DNA of 64,000 nt from NCBI RefSeq assembly GCF_003550065.1, contig NZ_QXDC01000006.1, positions 28,492 to 92,491 on the forward strand. Direction: 5' to 3'. The stretch comes from Hephaestia caeni (GTDB taxonomy: Bacteria > Pseudomonadota > Alphaproteobacteria > Sphingomonadales > Sphingomonadaceae). A model generated the notes under the pieces. That model searched no databases. It was not told the origin of the DNA and saw nothing but the letters and a program-made list of their open reading frames with translations. The position numbers and the translations under genes were made by a program. Each line of letters opens with the position of its first letter. Position 1 is the first letter of the stretch. This document shows positions 1 to 10,952 of the stretch, piece by piece.

Positions 1-785
1 CGCCGCTTGGCCCCAGGTTCGTGTCGGTGACGTACGGCGCGGGCGGCTCGACCCGCGAGCGCACGCACGCCACGGTTGCGCGCATCCAGCGCGAGACGCC
101 GCTTGCCGCCGCCGCGCATTTGACTTGTGTCGAGGCGACCAAGGCCGAGATCGACGCGGTCGCCGAGCAATATTGGGCATCGGGGGTGCGCCATATCGTC
201 GCGCTGCGCGGTGATCCGCCGCGCGAAGGCGCGCGCTTCGAGCCGCATCCGGGCGGCTATGAGAATGCCGCCGCGCTCGTCGAAGGGTTGAAGAAGCGGC
301 ATCCGTTCGAGGTTTCGGTCGCGGCCTATCCCGAATGTCATCCCGATTCGCTGAGCGATCAGGCCGATATCGACAACCTCAAGGCCAAGATCGATGCGGG
401 GGCGACCCGCGCGATCACGCAATTCTTTTTCGCGCCCGAAGCCTTTTTCCGCTTCCGCGATCGCGCCGCGGCGGCGGGGATCGCCGCCGAACTGGTGCCC
501 GGTATCCTGCCGGTGTCGAACGTCGCGCAGACACGCAAGTTCGCCGGCATGTGCGGTGCGGCGATCCCGCCGTGGATGGACCGGCTGTTCGAAGGGCTCG
601 ACGATCATCCGGCGGCGCGCCAACTCGTCGCCGCGACGGTGGCCGCGGAGATGTGCCGCAAGCTTTATGCCGGCGGCGTGCGCAGCTTCCATTTCTACAC
701 GCTCAACCGTGCCGAACTGAGCTTCGCGATCTGTCACCTGTTGGGGCTGCGCGCCAACGCCGGGGTGAGCGTAGCGGCGGCGTAA
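1..785 (+). CDS. metF: Methylenetetrahydrofolate reductase (5' end outside window)
   Basis: The reading frame is open to base 3, so the true start lies upstream and about 260 C-terminal residues are visible. The protein reduces 5,10-methylene-THF to 5-methyl-THF with FAD, supplying the methyl group for methionine. The stretch SVTYGAGGSTRERT near the visible start and the later RGDPP are typical MetF motifs, and the visible length fits a family of about 300 residues. The two methionine synthase genes follow in the same direction, which makes this a methyl-transfer operon. A palindromic repeat lies between it and the next gene. Confidence 0.95.
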   Translation, partial: PLGPRFVSVTYGAGGSTRERTHATVARIQRETPLAAAAHLTCVEATKAEIDAVAEQYWASGVRHIVALRGDPPREGARFEPHPGGYENAAALVEGLKKRHPFEVSVAAYPECHPDSLSDQADIDNLKAKIDAGATRAITQFFFAPEAFFRFRDRAAAAGIAAELVPGILPVSNVAQTRKFAGMCGAAIPPWMDRLFEGLDDHPAARQLVAATVAAEMCRKLYAGGVRSFHFYTLNRAELSFAICHLLGLRANAGVSVAAA

Positions 786-794
786 ACGCATACC

Positions 795-883
795 GTCATC
801 CCCGCGAAAGCGGAGACCCAGCTCCTTCGCGAGCCTCTTGGGATGACGGTTGGAAGATGGGTTCCCGCTTTCGCGGGAATGAC
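795..883. repeat. REP-type inverted repeat pair, copy 1
   Basis: Two short hairpin units in inverted orientation: GTCATCCCCGCGAAAGCGG on the left and CCCGCTTTCGCGGGAATGAC on the right, with a short spacer. This is one member of a family scattered through the window in intergenic gaps (see also 5709, 9585, 14057, 43492, 56307, 57550, 60004, 61838). The outer GTCA/TGAC is constant, while the inner stem differs from copy to copy but stays self-complementary. It lies between metF and the first metH gene and could form a hairpin in the transcript. Confidence 0.8.
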
Positions 884-894
884 GAGGATTTGTG

Positions 895-1941
895 ATGACT
901 GCACGTGATCGACTCAATGCCGAAGCCGCCAAGCGCATCCTGATCACCGATGGCGCGTTCGGCACCGAGATCCAGGGTTGGAAGCTTTCGGAGGCCGATT
1001 ATGCCGGCGATCTGGGGCTCGCCAAGGATCAGAAAGGCAATAACGACATCCTCGCGCTGACCAAGCCGGAGGTGCCCGAGGCGATCACGCGCGCCTATCT
1101 GGAGGCAGGATCGGACATCGTGTCGACCAACACGTTTTCGGCCAACCGGATCAGCCAGGCCGATTACGCCGCCGAGGCACTGGTCGGCGACATCAACCGC
1201 GCGTCGGCGCGAATCGCGCGGCGGCTGGCTGACGAGTTCGCCGCGAAGGATGGCCGCCCGCGCTTCGTCGCCGGCGCGATCGGGCCGACCAACAAGACGC
1301 TGTCGCTCTCACCCGATGTTGAAGATCCCGGTTATCGCGAGATCGATTTCGACTATCTGAAGGGCGTTTATCGCGAACAGATCGACGCGCTGATCGAAGG
1401 CGGGGTGGATTTCATCCTGATCGAGACGGTGTTCGATACGCTCAACGCCAAGGCGGGGATCATGGCCGCGATCGAGGCGGGGCTCGCGCTTGGCCGCGAT
1501 GTGCCGGTGATGTTGTCGATGACGCTTACCGATCTGTCGGGGCGCAATCTTTCGGGGCACACGGTCGAGGCGTTCTGGCACGCGGTGCGGCACGCGCGGC
1601 CGGTGACGATCGGGCTCAACTGCTCGTTCGGCGCCGAGCAGCTTCGGCCGCATGTCGGCGCGCTCGCCAAGATCGCGGACACGCTGATCATGGTCTATCC
1701 CAATGCCGGGCTGCCCAACGAACTGGGCGAATATGACGAGGCGCCCGATCAGACCGCGGCGCTGGTCAAGGACTGGGCCGATGCGGGGCAGGTCAACATC
1801 CTCGGCGGCTGCTGTGGTTCGACGCCTGCACACATCGCCGCGATCGCTGCGGCGGTGAAGGCTTTGCCGCCGCGCGTGCTCGCCAAGCCGGAGGTGCGCA
1901 CCCGGTTGGCGGGGCTGGAGCCGATGATCATGGCTGCCTGA
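895..1941 (+). CDS. metH: Methionine synthase, homocysteine-binding part (split MetH)
   Basis: This 348-residue protein is the homocysteine S-methyltransferase module of cobalamin-dependent methionine synthase, encoded alone. Near the N-terminus DGAFGTEIQ matches the domain's opening motif. The zinc ligands are visible as the Cys of GLNCSFG and the Cys pair of GGCCGSTP close to the C-terminus. The remaining modules are in the next gene, 68 bases downstream. A split MetH is known from several alphaproteobacteria. A GTG three bases upstream (892) is also in frame; ATG at 895 was preferred. The two proteins presumably assemble into one working enzyme. Confidence 0.93.
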   Translation: MTARDRLNAEAAKRILITDGAFGTEIQGWKLSEADYAGDLGLAKDQKGNNDILALTKPEVPEAITRAYLEAGSDIVSTNTFSANRISQADYAAEALVGDINRASARIARRLADEFAAKDGRPRFVAGAIGPTNKTLSLSPDVEDPGYREIDFDYLKGVYREQIDALIEGGVDFILIETVFDTLNAKAGIMAAIEAGLALGRDVPVMLSMTLTDLSGRNLSGHTVEAFWHAVRHARPVTIGLNCSFGAEQLRPHVGALAKIADTLIMVYPNAGLPNELGEYDEAPDQTAALVKDWADAGQVNILGGCCGSTPAHIAAIAAAVKALPPRVLAKPEVRTRLAGLEPMIMAA

Positions 1942-1974
1942 ACCGCCGCCCCGTCCCGACATTCCCTCCCTCGA

Positions 1975-1996
1975 CCCCTCCCGCCCTTGGGAGGGG
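1975..1996. repeat. Short GC-rich hairpin between the metH genes
   Basis: CCCCTCCC and GGGAGGGG form a perfect 8-bp stem around a 6-base loop just before the start of the second metH gene. A very similar hairpin lies between the pirin and wrbA genes at 17326-17347, so it is a small recurring module. Because both copies sit between co-directional genes and lack a T-run, mRNA processing or translation effects are more likely than termination. Confidence 0.6.
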
Positions 1997-2009
1997 GGAA
2001 GAAGAACAA

Positions 2010-4628
<2,619 letters not shown>

Positions 4629-4759
4629 CCGAGGGTTCCAATCCGGGACAGGACCGGCGGCGATCAACATTCTCGCCGGGCCTTCACGGAGATTAACCTT
4701 CAATCGGTCTTTCGCGCACGCGGTTCGACGCGCAGCGTGCGCACGAAAGGATTCCCCTC

Positions 4760-5686
4760 ATGCGCTTCGCCGCCCTCGCCCTGCTGCTGCTTGCCGCCCC
4801 CGCCGCCGCCCAGAACGGCGCGCCGTTCACGATCGCCGAAACGGGCCAGACTTTCCACGATATCGACGACGCGGTGCAATCGGTGCGGATGGGGACCGCG
4901 ACGATCCTGATCGCGCCGGGCGTCTACCACCAATGCACCGTCCAGGCGGGCGGGCGGATCACCTTCAAGGCGGTCCAGCCCGGCACGGCGATCTTCGACG
5001 GCACGACCTGCGAGGGCAAGGCCGCGTTCGTGCTGCGCGGGCAGAGCGCGACCGTCGACGGGCTCGTGTTTCGCAACATGGCGGTGGACGACGGCAATGG
5101 GGCGGGCATCCGTACCGAGATGGGCGACCTCACCGTGCGCAATGCGATGTTCGTCGATAGCCAGGAAGGCATCCTCGGCGGCGAGCCGACCGGGCAGCGG
5201 ATCGTGATCGACCGATCGACCTTTTCGGGGCTGGGCACGTGCGACGCGGCGACCGATTGCGCGCATTCGATCTATCTCGCCAACCGCGGCTCGGTGACGA
5301 TCACCAATTCGCGTTTCGAGCGTGGGCAGGGCGGGCATTACGTCAAGCTCCGCAGCCCCAACGTCTCGATCACGGATAATAGTTTCGACGACAGCCGCGG
5401 CCACAAGACCAATTACATGATCGACCTGCCCAATGGCGCGAGCGGGCTGATCGCCAACAACACCTTCGTCCAGGGCAAGGACAAGGAGAATTGGTCGGGC
5501 TTCATCGTCGTCGCGGCCGAAGCGCACGATTTCTCCGCCGACGGGCTGGTGGTGCGCGATAATGACGCGCGGCTGGCACCCGGGGTCGAACGCAGCCCCG
5601 CCTTCGTCGCCGATTTGAGCGGCGACCGGATCACCGTCGCCGACAACCGGCTGGGGCAAGGCGTGCGGCGGTTCGAGCGGCGGTAA
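4760..5686 (+). CDS. Secreted right-handed beta-helix protein
   Basis: A 308-residue protein with a clear signal peptide (MRFAALALLLLAAPAAAQ, cleavage near A-Q). The mature part is made of short repeating strands rich in Asn, Gly, Ile and Val, such as ITNSRFERG, VSITDNSFDD and LIANNTFVQG. This is the periodic pattern of parallel beta-helix (pectate-lyase-like, PbH1) proteins. Such proteins are usually periplasmic or secreted polysaccharide-binding or lyase enzymes; no catalytic set can be assigned here. An SD (AAAGGA) precedes the ATG. It stands alone, with intergenic repeats downstream. The substrate is unknown. Confidence 0.8.
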   Translation: MRFAALALLLLAAPAAAQNGAPFTIAETGQTFHDIDDAVQSVRMGTATILIAPGVYHQCTVQAGGRITFKAVQPGTAIFDGTTCEGKAAFVLRGQSATVDGLVFRNMAVDDGNGAGIRTEMGDLTVRNAMFVDSQEGILGGEPTGQRIVIDRSTFSGLGTCDAATDCAHSIYLANRGSVTITNSRFERGQGGHYVKLRSPNVSITDNSFDDSRGHKTNYMIDLPNGASGLIANNTFVQGKDKENWSGFIVVAAEAHDFSADGLVVRDNDARLAPGVERSPAFVADLSGDRITVADNRLGQGVRRFERR

Positions 5687-5708
5687 ACGGCACGCTTTTC
5701 CGGCATTC

Positions 5709-5812
5709 TTCCCCGGCGAAGGCCGGGGTCCAGTTGGGAAACATCCGGAGGCAGGCGCGGCGCATCATTACTGCCGTCACCGATACTGGGCCCCGGCCTT
5801 CGCCGGGGAAGA
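5709..5812. repeat. REP-type inverted repeat pair, copy 2
   Basis: TTCCCCGGCGAAGGCCGGGG on the left and CCCCGGCCTTCGCCGGGGAA on the right are perfect inverted copies about 60 bases apart, each able to fold into its own hairpin. The unit fills the gap between two convergent genes. Compared with copy 1 the stem sequence has changed on both sides together. Confidence 0.8.
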
Positions 5813-5824
5813 TTTAGGGATGCC

Positions 5825-7483
5825 TTAGCGGCACGTGCTCCCCGGCCCCGCATCGAGATCGAGGCAGCGGCCGTCCATCTTCGGCGCGCCCGTCGCCACA
5901 TGCGCGAGCGCCGCGAGCGTCGGGGCGATGTCCACGGTTTCGATCGCGTGCGGTTGTTCGAAGCCCGTCATGCCCTTGCGCCAGAACAGGATCGGCACGC
6001 GGCGGTCGTAATCCCAGAAGCTGCCGTGGGTGGCGACCGAACCGCGCGTCGGATCGGAAATCGGGGTTACCAGCGGCTTCAAAGCGACCACCAGATCACC
6101 CGAGCGGCCGGGGTAATAAGACGCCTTGGCGCGCATGATCAGCGGCCATGTATCGGCCGGCCCGGCCGGATCGGGTGAGGCGGCGATCTCGGCGCCGGTG
6201 AAGACCGCGGCGACCTGCGGCTGCGCGAGCAGCACCTTCTTCGTCTCGGCGATCACCGCCTGCTTCTTTGCGGCGGGCACATCGGGGGTCACGTAGAAAT
6301 TGCCGCTCGAATAAGCGAGCAGCTTGCCCGACAGGCCCAGCGTCGCGCCCACGGCCTTGCCGATCGTGTCGGGGTTGAAGCTCTTCGCCAGCCGCTCGGC
6401 CATCGGCATCGCCTGCTCGCGCTGGCGCTCGGGAAGGTCGTTGCCGCCGTGATCGGCGGTCAGCGCGACGGCATAATCGATCCCCATCGCGTCGAGCTGC
6501 GCGAAGAAATCGCCCAGATCGCGATCGAGCGAGGCGAGCTGGAGGCACATCTCGGTGCCTTCGGTGCCGTATTTGTGGCCGACATGATCGGTCGCCGAGG
6601 CGCCGATATCGATGATGTCGGTCTGCGGCCCTTGCCCAAGCTTCATCGCCTGGATCAGCCCGGCCGCGAGCGCGAGCGTCGCGCCGTCCTTGGCGGGGGA
6701 ATTGCCGAAGCCGCTGACGTCGCCCGCAGCGCGCGCGAAGCGGCCGGTGCCCACCGTCTTGCCCTCGCCCAGGGGGATCGCGCGATCCTTGGCGCGGCAG
6801 AAATCGGGAAGTTCCAGCGGCGGTTGTGGCCGCGCGATCTCGGCCGCCACCGCCTTGTTGGCGCGCGCGACCACCGGCGGGGTCGCGCGACCGGCATAGG
6901 TGACGAAGCTGTCGCGATCCCACCACCACATCTCGTCGACCTTGTGGCCGCCCATCAGCACCGCCGAGCGATCCTTGCCCGCGACCGAGACGACGCGCGT
7001 CGCCGGATCGGCCGCCTTCATCCGCTCGCCGAGCGTCGGCACCATCAGATGATCGGGGCTGACGGTATATTTGTCGTTCGTGCTGCCGGGGACGCTTTCG
7101 TCCTCGACGCAGTAGATCTCCTTGTCGTCGAGCGGCGAGGAGAAATCGATCCAGTCGTTGGCGATGATGCCGGTGTGCATCGGCCGCATGCCGGTGAGGA
7201 TGGTGGAATGGCCAGTGCAGGTGACGGTCGAGGCATGGCTCTGATAACCCGAGGGAAAGACCGCACCGTCGAGCAGGCGCGCGAAGCCGCCGGTGAAGTG
7301 GTTCCGATATTCGGCGAACAGATCGGCCGAGAATTGATCGACCGAGATGACCACGAGCAATTTGGGCGCGGTGGCCATCGCCGGGGCGGGGGCGGTTGTT
7401 GCGGGCGGGCTGTCCTGCGCGATGCCGGGCGCCGCGGCGGCGCCAAGCGCGAGCGCGACCATCGAGACGAGCGATTTCTTCAT
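5825..7483 (-). CDS. PafA-like alkaline phosphatase/phosphodiesterase
   Basis: A 552-residue exported protein (signal peptide MKKSLVSMVALALGAAAAPGIAQ). It belongs to the alkaline phosphatase superfamily of the PafA/nucleotide pyrophosphatase type: a first metal ligand in VVISVDQFSADL (Asp49), a nucleophile Thr within STVTCTGHST (about 85-94), DIGASATDHVGHKYG in the middle and TADHGGND for the remaining metal site. These are the zinc ligands and active site for phosphate ester hydrolysis in the periplasm. The gene is convergent with the beta-helix gene and divergent from the DsbD-like gene. Substrate preference (mono- or diester) cannot be read from sequence. Confidence 0.88.
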   Translation of the reverse strand: MKKSLVSMVALALGAAAAPGIAQDSPPATTAPAPAMATAPKLLVVISVDQFSADLFAEYRNHFTGGFARLLDGAVFPSGYQSHASTVTCTGHSTILTGMRPMHTGIIANDWIDFSSPLDDKEIYCVEDESVPGSTNDKYTVSPDHLMVPTLGERMKAADPATRVVSVAGKDRSAVLMGGHKVDEMWWWDRDSFVTYAGRATPPVVARANKAVAAEIARPQPPLELPDFCRAKDRAIPLGEGKTVGTGRFARAAGDVSGFGNSPAKDGATLALAAGLIQAMKLGQGPQTDIIDIGASATDHVGHKYGTEGTEMCLQLASLDRDLGDFFAQLDAMGIDYAVALTADHGGNDLPERQREQAMPMAERLAKSFNPDTIGKAVGATLGLSGKLLAYSSGNFYVTPDVPAAKKQAVIAETKKVLLAQPQVAAVFTGAEIAASPDPAGPADTWPLIMRAKASYYPGRSGDLVVALKPLVTPISDPTRGSVATHGSFWDYDRRVPILFWRKGMTGFEQPHAIETVDIAPTLAALAHVATGAPKMDGRCLDLDAGPGSTCR

Positions 7484-7552
7484 GGGGCTCCCCTATGGAT
7501 CAGGCTAAGACCCCGCTATTGAGCAGCAGGGCGATCGAGGCAAGGAAGTCCA

Positions 7553-9580
7553 TTGCGCGCGGCACGTTTCTGGTTTGTGACATGGATTGCGCTGATCCTG
7601 AGCGCGACGGCGGCGCACGCGCAACTCGCGCCCGATCCGTCGGGACCGCATCTCGCGCTGCGCCTCGTCGCCGAAACCACGACGCCGGCGGCGGGCAACG
7701 AGGTGACGCTGGCGATCGATTCGCGGCCGCAGCCGGGGTGGCACGGCTATTGGCAGAACCCCGGTGACGCAGGCTTTCCCGCCAGGCTCGACTGGAATCT
7801 GCCGAGCGGCGTCACCGCGAGCGCGCCCGCTTATCCGCTGCCGCAGACGCTGCTGATCGCGGGGTTGATGAACCATGTGTTCGAGAAGCCCTATGCGCCG
7901 CTGGTGACGCTTTCGATTCCCCCCGGGCTGACGCGGGGGACGATACTGCCGATCCGGCTGCACACCGAGTATCTTGTCTGCACCGATCAGATTTGCGTGC
8001 CCGAGGCCGCCGATCTGGCGACGACGCTGACCATCGGCGACGGCGCGATCGATCCGGGCGTCCGCGCGCGCTTCGATGGCTGGCGGCAGGCGATCCCCAA
8101 ACCAATCGGCTCGCCCGCGACCTACCAGATCGCCGACGGCCGGGTGCGGATCGCGGTGCCCTATCCCGCCGACGCGCCGCTCGGCGACGCCCATTTCTTC
8201 GCGATCACGCCGGGCGTCGTCGCCTATGCCGCGCCGCAGACGGTGTCGCGCGACGGCGATCGGGTGGTGATCGAGACCAGAGCGAGCGGCGGCGAGGCGG
8301 CGGGCAGCCTCGAAGGCGTGCTGCGGATCGCTACCGATCGCGGGCTCAGCCTGACCGCGGCGCCGGGCGTGGTGGCGTCCGTGGACGCTGGCTCCACGGG
8401 TGTGCGTGCGGCGCTGCTGGCATTTCTCGGCGCGCTGCTGGGTGGGCTGATCCTCAACGTCATGCCGTGCGTGTTCCCGATCCTGAGCCTCAAGGCGCTC
8501 AGCCTTGCGCGTGCCGGGATCGACGAGCGGCACGCGCGGCGCGAAGGGGTGGCGTACACGGCGGGCGTCGTGCTGACCTGCGTCGCGCTGGGCGGGATCA
8601 TCCTGGCGCTGCGGGCGGGCGGATCGGCGATCGGCTGGGCGTTCCAGTTGCAGGACCCGCGAATGATCGTGGTGCTGTTCGTGCTGGCGCTCGCGATCGC
8701 GCTCAATCTGGCCGGGTTGTTCCAGATCCCGACACCGCGGTTCGTCAACCGTGCGGCGGGGAGCGGCGGCGCGTTCCTGACGGGGGTGCTTGCCGCGTTC
8801 GTCGCGACGCCGTGCACCGGCCCGTTCATGGGCGCGGCGCTCGGCGCGGCGCTGGTGCTGCCGGTATGGGCTGCGCTCGCGGTGTTCGCGGGGCTGGGGC
8901 TCGGGCTGGCGCTCCCCTTCCTGCTGCTCGGCTTCGTGCCCGTCCTCCGCCGGATATTGCCCCGGCCGGGGGCGTGGATGCGGACCTTCGAGCGCGTGCT
9001 GAGCGTGCCGATGTTCCTGACCGCGCTCGCGTTGCTGTGGGTGTTGTCACGCCAGACCGGCAATGCGGGCGTCGCACTCGGGATCGGTGCGGCGCTGGTG
9101 CTGGGCGCCTTGCTGTGGTTGGCAGGACGGCGACAGGCTCGCGGGCTCGCGGGTGGCGCGCTGGCGGCGCTCGCGCTGGTCGGCGTCGGTGCGGTCGGCG
9201 CGGCGGCGGTGACGCGGCTGCCGCACCAGGCAAGCGTGCCCGTTGCAGGAGCCGAGCCGTTCAGCGAGGCGCGACTGGCGGCGCTGCGTGCGGACGGGCG
9301 CCCTGTCTTCGCGTATTTCACCGCCGATTGGTGCCTGACGTGCAAGGTCAACGAGAAGGTCGCGATCGAAACCGATACGGTGCGCGATGCCTTCGCGCGG
9401 CACGATGTGGCGGTGTTGGTGGGAGACTGGACCGATGGCGATCCCGTGCTCGGCCGCTTCATTCAGGCACACAACCGCGCCGGCGTGCCGCTCTATCTGT
9501 ATTACGCGCCGGGGGCTGGCGAGCCCAAGGTGCTGCCGCAGGTGTTGACGCCCGCGATGCTGGCCGGGTTGGCGGAGTAG
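7553..9580 (+). CDS. DsbD-family thiol:disulfide reductase with thioredoxin domain
   Basis: A 675-residue membrane protein. A signal peptide (ending ATAAHAQ) is followed by a periplasmic beta domain (about 25-270). A hydrophobic core of about eight helices (about 280-560) contains the paired cysteines of NVMPCVFPI and TPCTGPF, and a C-terminal thioredoxin-like domain carries WCLTCK near residue 593. This is the plan of DsbD/ScsB electron shuttles that move reducing power from cytoplasm to periplasm. The start is TTG at 7553; it is chosen because it exposes the signal peptide and lies behind AAGGAA. Its partner thioredoxin or periplasmic client is not in the window. Confidence 0.88.
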   Translation: MRAARFWFVTWIALILSATAAHAQLAPDPSGPHLALRLVAETTTPAAGNEVTLAIDSRPQPGWHGYWQNPGDAGFPARLDWNLPSGVTASAPAYPLPQTLLIAGLMNHVFEKPYAPLVTLSIPPGLTRGTILPIRLHTEYLVCTDQICVPEAADLATTLTIGDGAIDPGVRARFDGWRQAIPKPIGSPATYQIADGRVRIAVPYPADAPLGDAHFFAITPGVVAYAAPQTVSRDGDRVVIETRASGGEAAGSLEGVLRIATDRGLSLTAAPGVVASVDAGSTGVRAALLAFLGALLGGLILNVMPCVFPILSLKALSLARAGIDERHARREGVAYTAGVVLTCVALGGIILALRAGGSAIGWAFQLQDPRMIVVLFVLALAIALNLAGLFQIPTPRFVNRAAGSGGAFLTGVLAAFVATPCTGPFMGAALGAALVLPVWAALAVFAGLGLGLALPFLLLGFVPVLRRILPRPGAWMRTFERVLSVPMFLTALALLWVLSRQTGNAGVALGIGAALVLGALLWLAGRRQARGLAGGALAALALVGVGAVGAAAVTRLPHQASVPVAGAEPFSEARLAALRADGRPVFAYFTADWCLTCKVNEKVAIETDTVRDAFARHDVAVLVGDWTDGDPVLGRFIQAHNRAGVPLYLYYAPGAGEPKVLPQVLTPAMLAGLAE

Positions 9581-9584
9581 GTTC

Positions 9585-9673
9585 GTCATGCCGGACTTGT
9601 TCCGGCATCCAAGGTTCAACAAGCGAGGACGCTCGCGGTCGAGAGTTGGACCCCGGAACAGGTCCGGGGTGAC
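9585..9673. repeat. REP-type inverted repeat pair, copy 3
   Basis: GTCATGCCGGACTTGTTCCG starts the left arm and CCCCGGAACAGGTCCGGGG with trailing TGAC ends the right arm, each a self-complementary hairpin, about 40 bases apart. It occupies the whole gap between two convergent genes, dsbD-like and the transferase. Confidence 0.85.
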
Positions 9674-9685
9674 GAAGGAGGTTGC

Positions 9686-10465
9686 TCAGGCCAATTGGTC
9701 TTCGCGTATCCGTCGGGCGGGCGCTTCCTCATCCTCGGGCATGAGCCGCCAGCCGTGCGGGCCGAGCACCTCGATCGGGCGATAGCGCGTCTTGTACGCC
9801 ATGCTGCGCGATCCCTTCACCCAATAGCCGAGATAGATATAGGGCAGGCCCACCGCGCGCGCGCGCAGGATGTGATCCATGATGATGAAATTGCCGAGGC
9901 CGTGGCGCTCGGCATGATCGGGATCGAAGAAGCTGTAGATCATCGATAGCCCGTCGGCCTGGCGATCGGTGAGGCAGGCGCCGACGAGCTGGCCCTTCCC
10001 GCCTGCGGGCGCAGGCTCGCGATATTCGATCACGAACGAGGTGACCGGGCTCTGCTCGACCATGTCGGCATAATCGCCCTCGTCCATGTTCGCCATGCCG
10101 CCGCCGGGATGCCGCACCGCGAGATAGCGGCGCAGCAGATCATATTGCTCGTCGGTCGCCCACGGCCGGCAGGCGCGCACGTCGAGATCGGCATTGCGCC
10201 GCAATACGCGGCGCTGGGTGGCGTTGGCGTGGAATTCGTTGGCGACGACGCGAACCGACTGGCACGCGGTGCAGCCTGCGCAGCTCGGACGATACGCGAC
10301 CGCCTGGCTGCGGCGAAACCCGATCCGACCCAGCGCGTCGTTCAATTCGGCCGCGTGGGGCCCGGAAAGCTCGGTGAACACCTTCCGCTCCTGCCGCCCC
10401 GGCAGATAGGGGCAGGGCGATGGGCTGGTTACGAAGAACCGCGGAAATCGGAATGGAGCGGTCAC
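9686..10465 (-). CDS. bpt: Aminoacyl-tRNA--protein transferase (ATE/Bpt family)
   Basis: A 259-residue protein of the ATE superfamily, which in proteobacteria (Bpt) transfers leucine from tRNA to N-terminal Asp/Glu of proteins to mark them for ClpAP degradation. The N-terminal ATE_N part has PCPYLPGRQER and the cysteine cluster PSCAGCTACQSVR. The C-terminal part has the GNAT-like GNFIIMDHIL and YIYLGYWV. A longer in-frame start exists at 10579, but GTG 10465 is chosen. It follows AGAGGA by seven bases and starts the conserved TAPFRFPRFFVTS block. It presumably works in the N-degron pathway; no ClpS is nearby. Confidence 0.88.
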   Translation of the reverse strand: MTAPFRFPRFFVTSPSPCPYLPGRQERKVFTELSGPHAAELNDALGRIGFRRSQAVAYRPSCAGCTACQSVRVVANEFHANATQRRVLRRNADLDVRACRPWATDEQYDLLRRYLAVRHPGGGMANMDEGDYADMVEQSPVTSFVIEYREPAPAGGKGQLVGACLTDRQADGLSMIYSFFDPDHAERHGLGNFIIMDHILRARAVGLPYIYLGYWVKGSRSMAYKTRYRPIEVLGPHGWRLMPEDEEAPARRIREDQLA

Positions 10466-10563
10466 CGTTGCGTCCTCTGGCCCGCGACGAAAGCGGTCGC
10501 GTCGGCGCCAGTATGAATCGGATGAATCGTGATGAAAAGCCGCTTTACCATGAAAGAGGGTTA

Positions 10564-10725
10564 ATGCGGTGTTTGTCATCGTAAGGGCGGGGCGAGCGGA
10601 CCTGGCATCAAGCCAAGGCGCCGATACCGCAGTTCATGCGCGACCCCGACAGGTTGCGACCCGAAACACCTACGGTGTGTCCAGAGCCGCGCACGAACCG
10701 CCGCCGAAGATGCCCCCGGCAGCAT
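10564..10725 (+). ncRNA. Structured RNA candidate, possibly 6S-like
   Basis: This intergenic stretch holds three clean hairpins in a row: CCTGGC/GCCAAGG (10601-10618), CGCGACC/GGTTGCG (10639-10658) and ACACC/GGTGT (10666-10678). They are enclosed by partly pairing G-rich (GGCGGGGCGAGCGG) and C-rich (CCGCGCACGAACCGCC) flanks. The segment GCGCCGATACC resembles, from memory, the 5' central-bubble sequence of 6S RNA (GAGCCGATA). The size of about 160 bases also fits 6S. Against this, the usual zapA and 5-formyl-THF ligase neighbours are absent. Strand and identity are therefore tentative, and it could also be the long leader of the minus-strand transferase gene. Confidence 0.35.
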
Positions 10726-10763
10726 TGCGGATACAGTGACTAACCCCGCACCGACCAACCTAC

Positions 10764-10814
10764 GCCTGTGGGGGACTCGACGGGAAGAGTCCCGTGACTC
10801 GCTTCGCCGCAGGC
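10764..10814. other. Nested hairpin downstream of the RNA candidate
   Basis: GCCTGTG ... CGCAGGC forms an outer stem and GGGACTC ... GAGTCCC a perfect 7-bp inner stem. No T-run follows, so it is not a standard terminator. It may be the 3' part of a longer structured transcript that begins near 10564. The rest of the 10466-10952 gap has no convincing coding sequence. Confidence 0.45.
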
Positions 10815-10848
10815 ACGATTCCACTCGTCACGTATTTGTGGCGCTGGA

Positions 10849-10933
10849 GCCGCACCGGCCCGCTCCCCCCCACCCGGGCTCCCATGCGATTATACTGTGT
10901 GGGAGGTCGGGTGGGGGAGCGGGCTGGTGCGGC
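10849..10933. repeat. Long palindrome family, copy A
   Basis: Arms of about 35 bases, GCCGCACCGGCCCGCTCCC on the left and GGGGGAGCGGGCTGGTGCGG on the right, are nearly perfect inverted copies around a 15-base AT-rich centre. Related palindromes occur at 36695, 45498, 51010 and, in reduced form, 19824 and 54567. It lies at the 3' end of ilvA (minus strand). Confidence 0.8.
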
Positions 10934-10952
10934 CTTCAATCGAAAACGCCGC

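Noticed and set aside
10466..10579. Longer N-terminus for the aminoacyl-tRNA-protein transferase
   Set aside because: The extension is not conserved-looking, and a good Shine-Dalgarno precedes GTG 10465 where family similarity begins.
10564..10814. RNase P RNA, tmRNA or SRP RNA in this gap
   Set aside because: The conserved sequence blocks of these RNAs (for example GAGGAAAGTCC, a tag reading frame, or the GGAAGCAGCC-type SRP loop) were not found on either strand.
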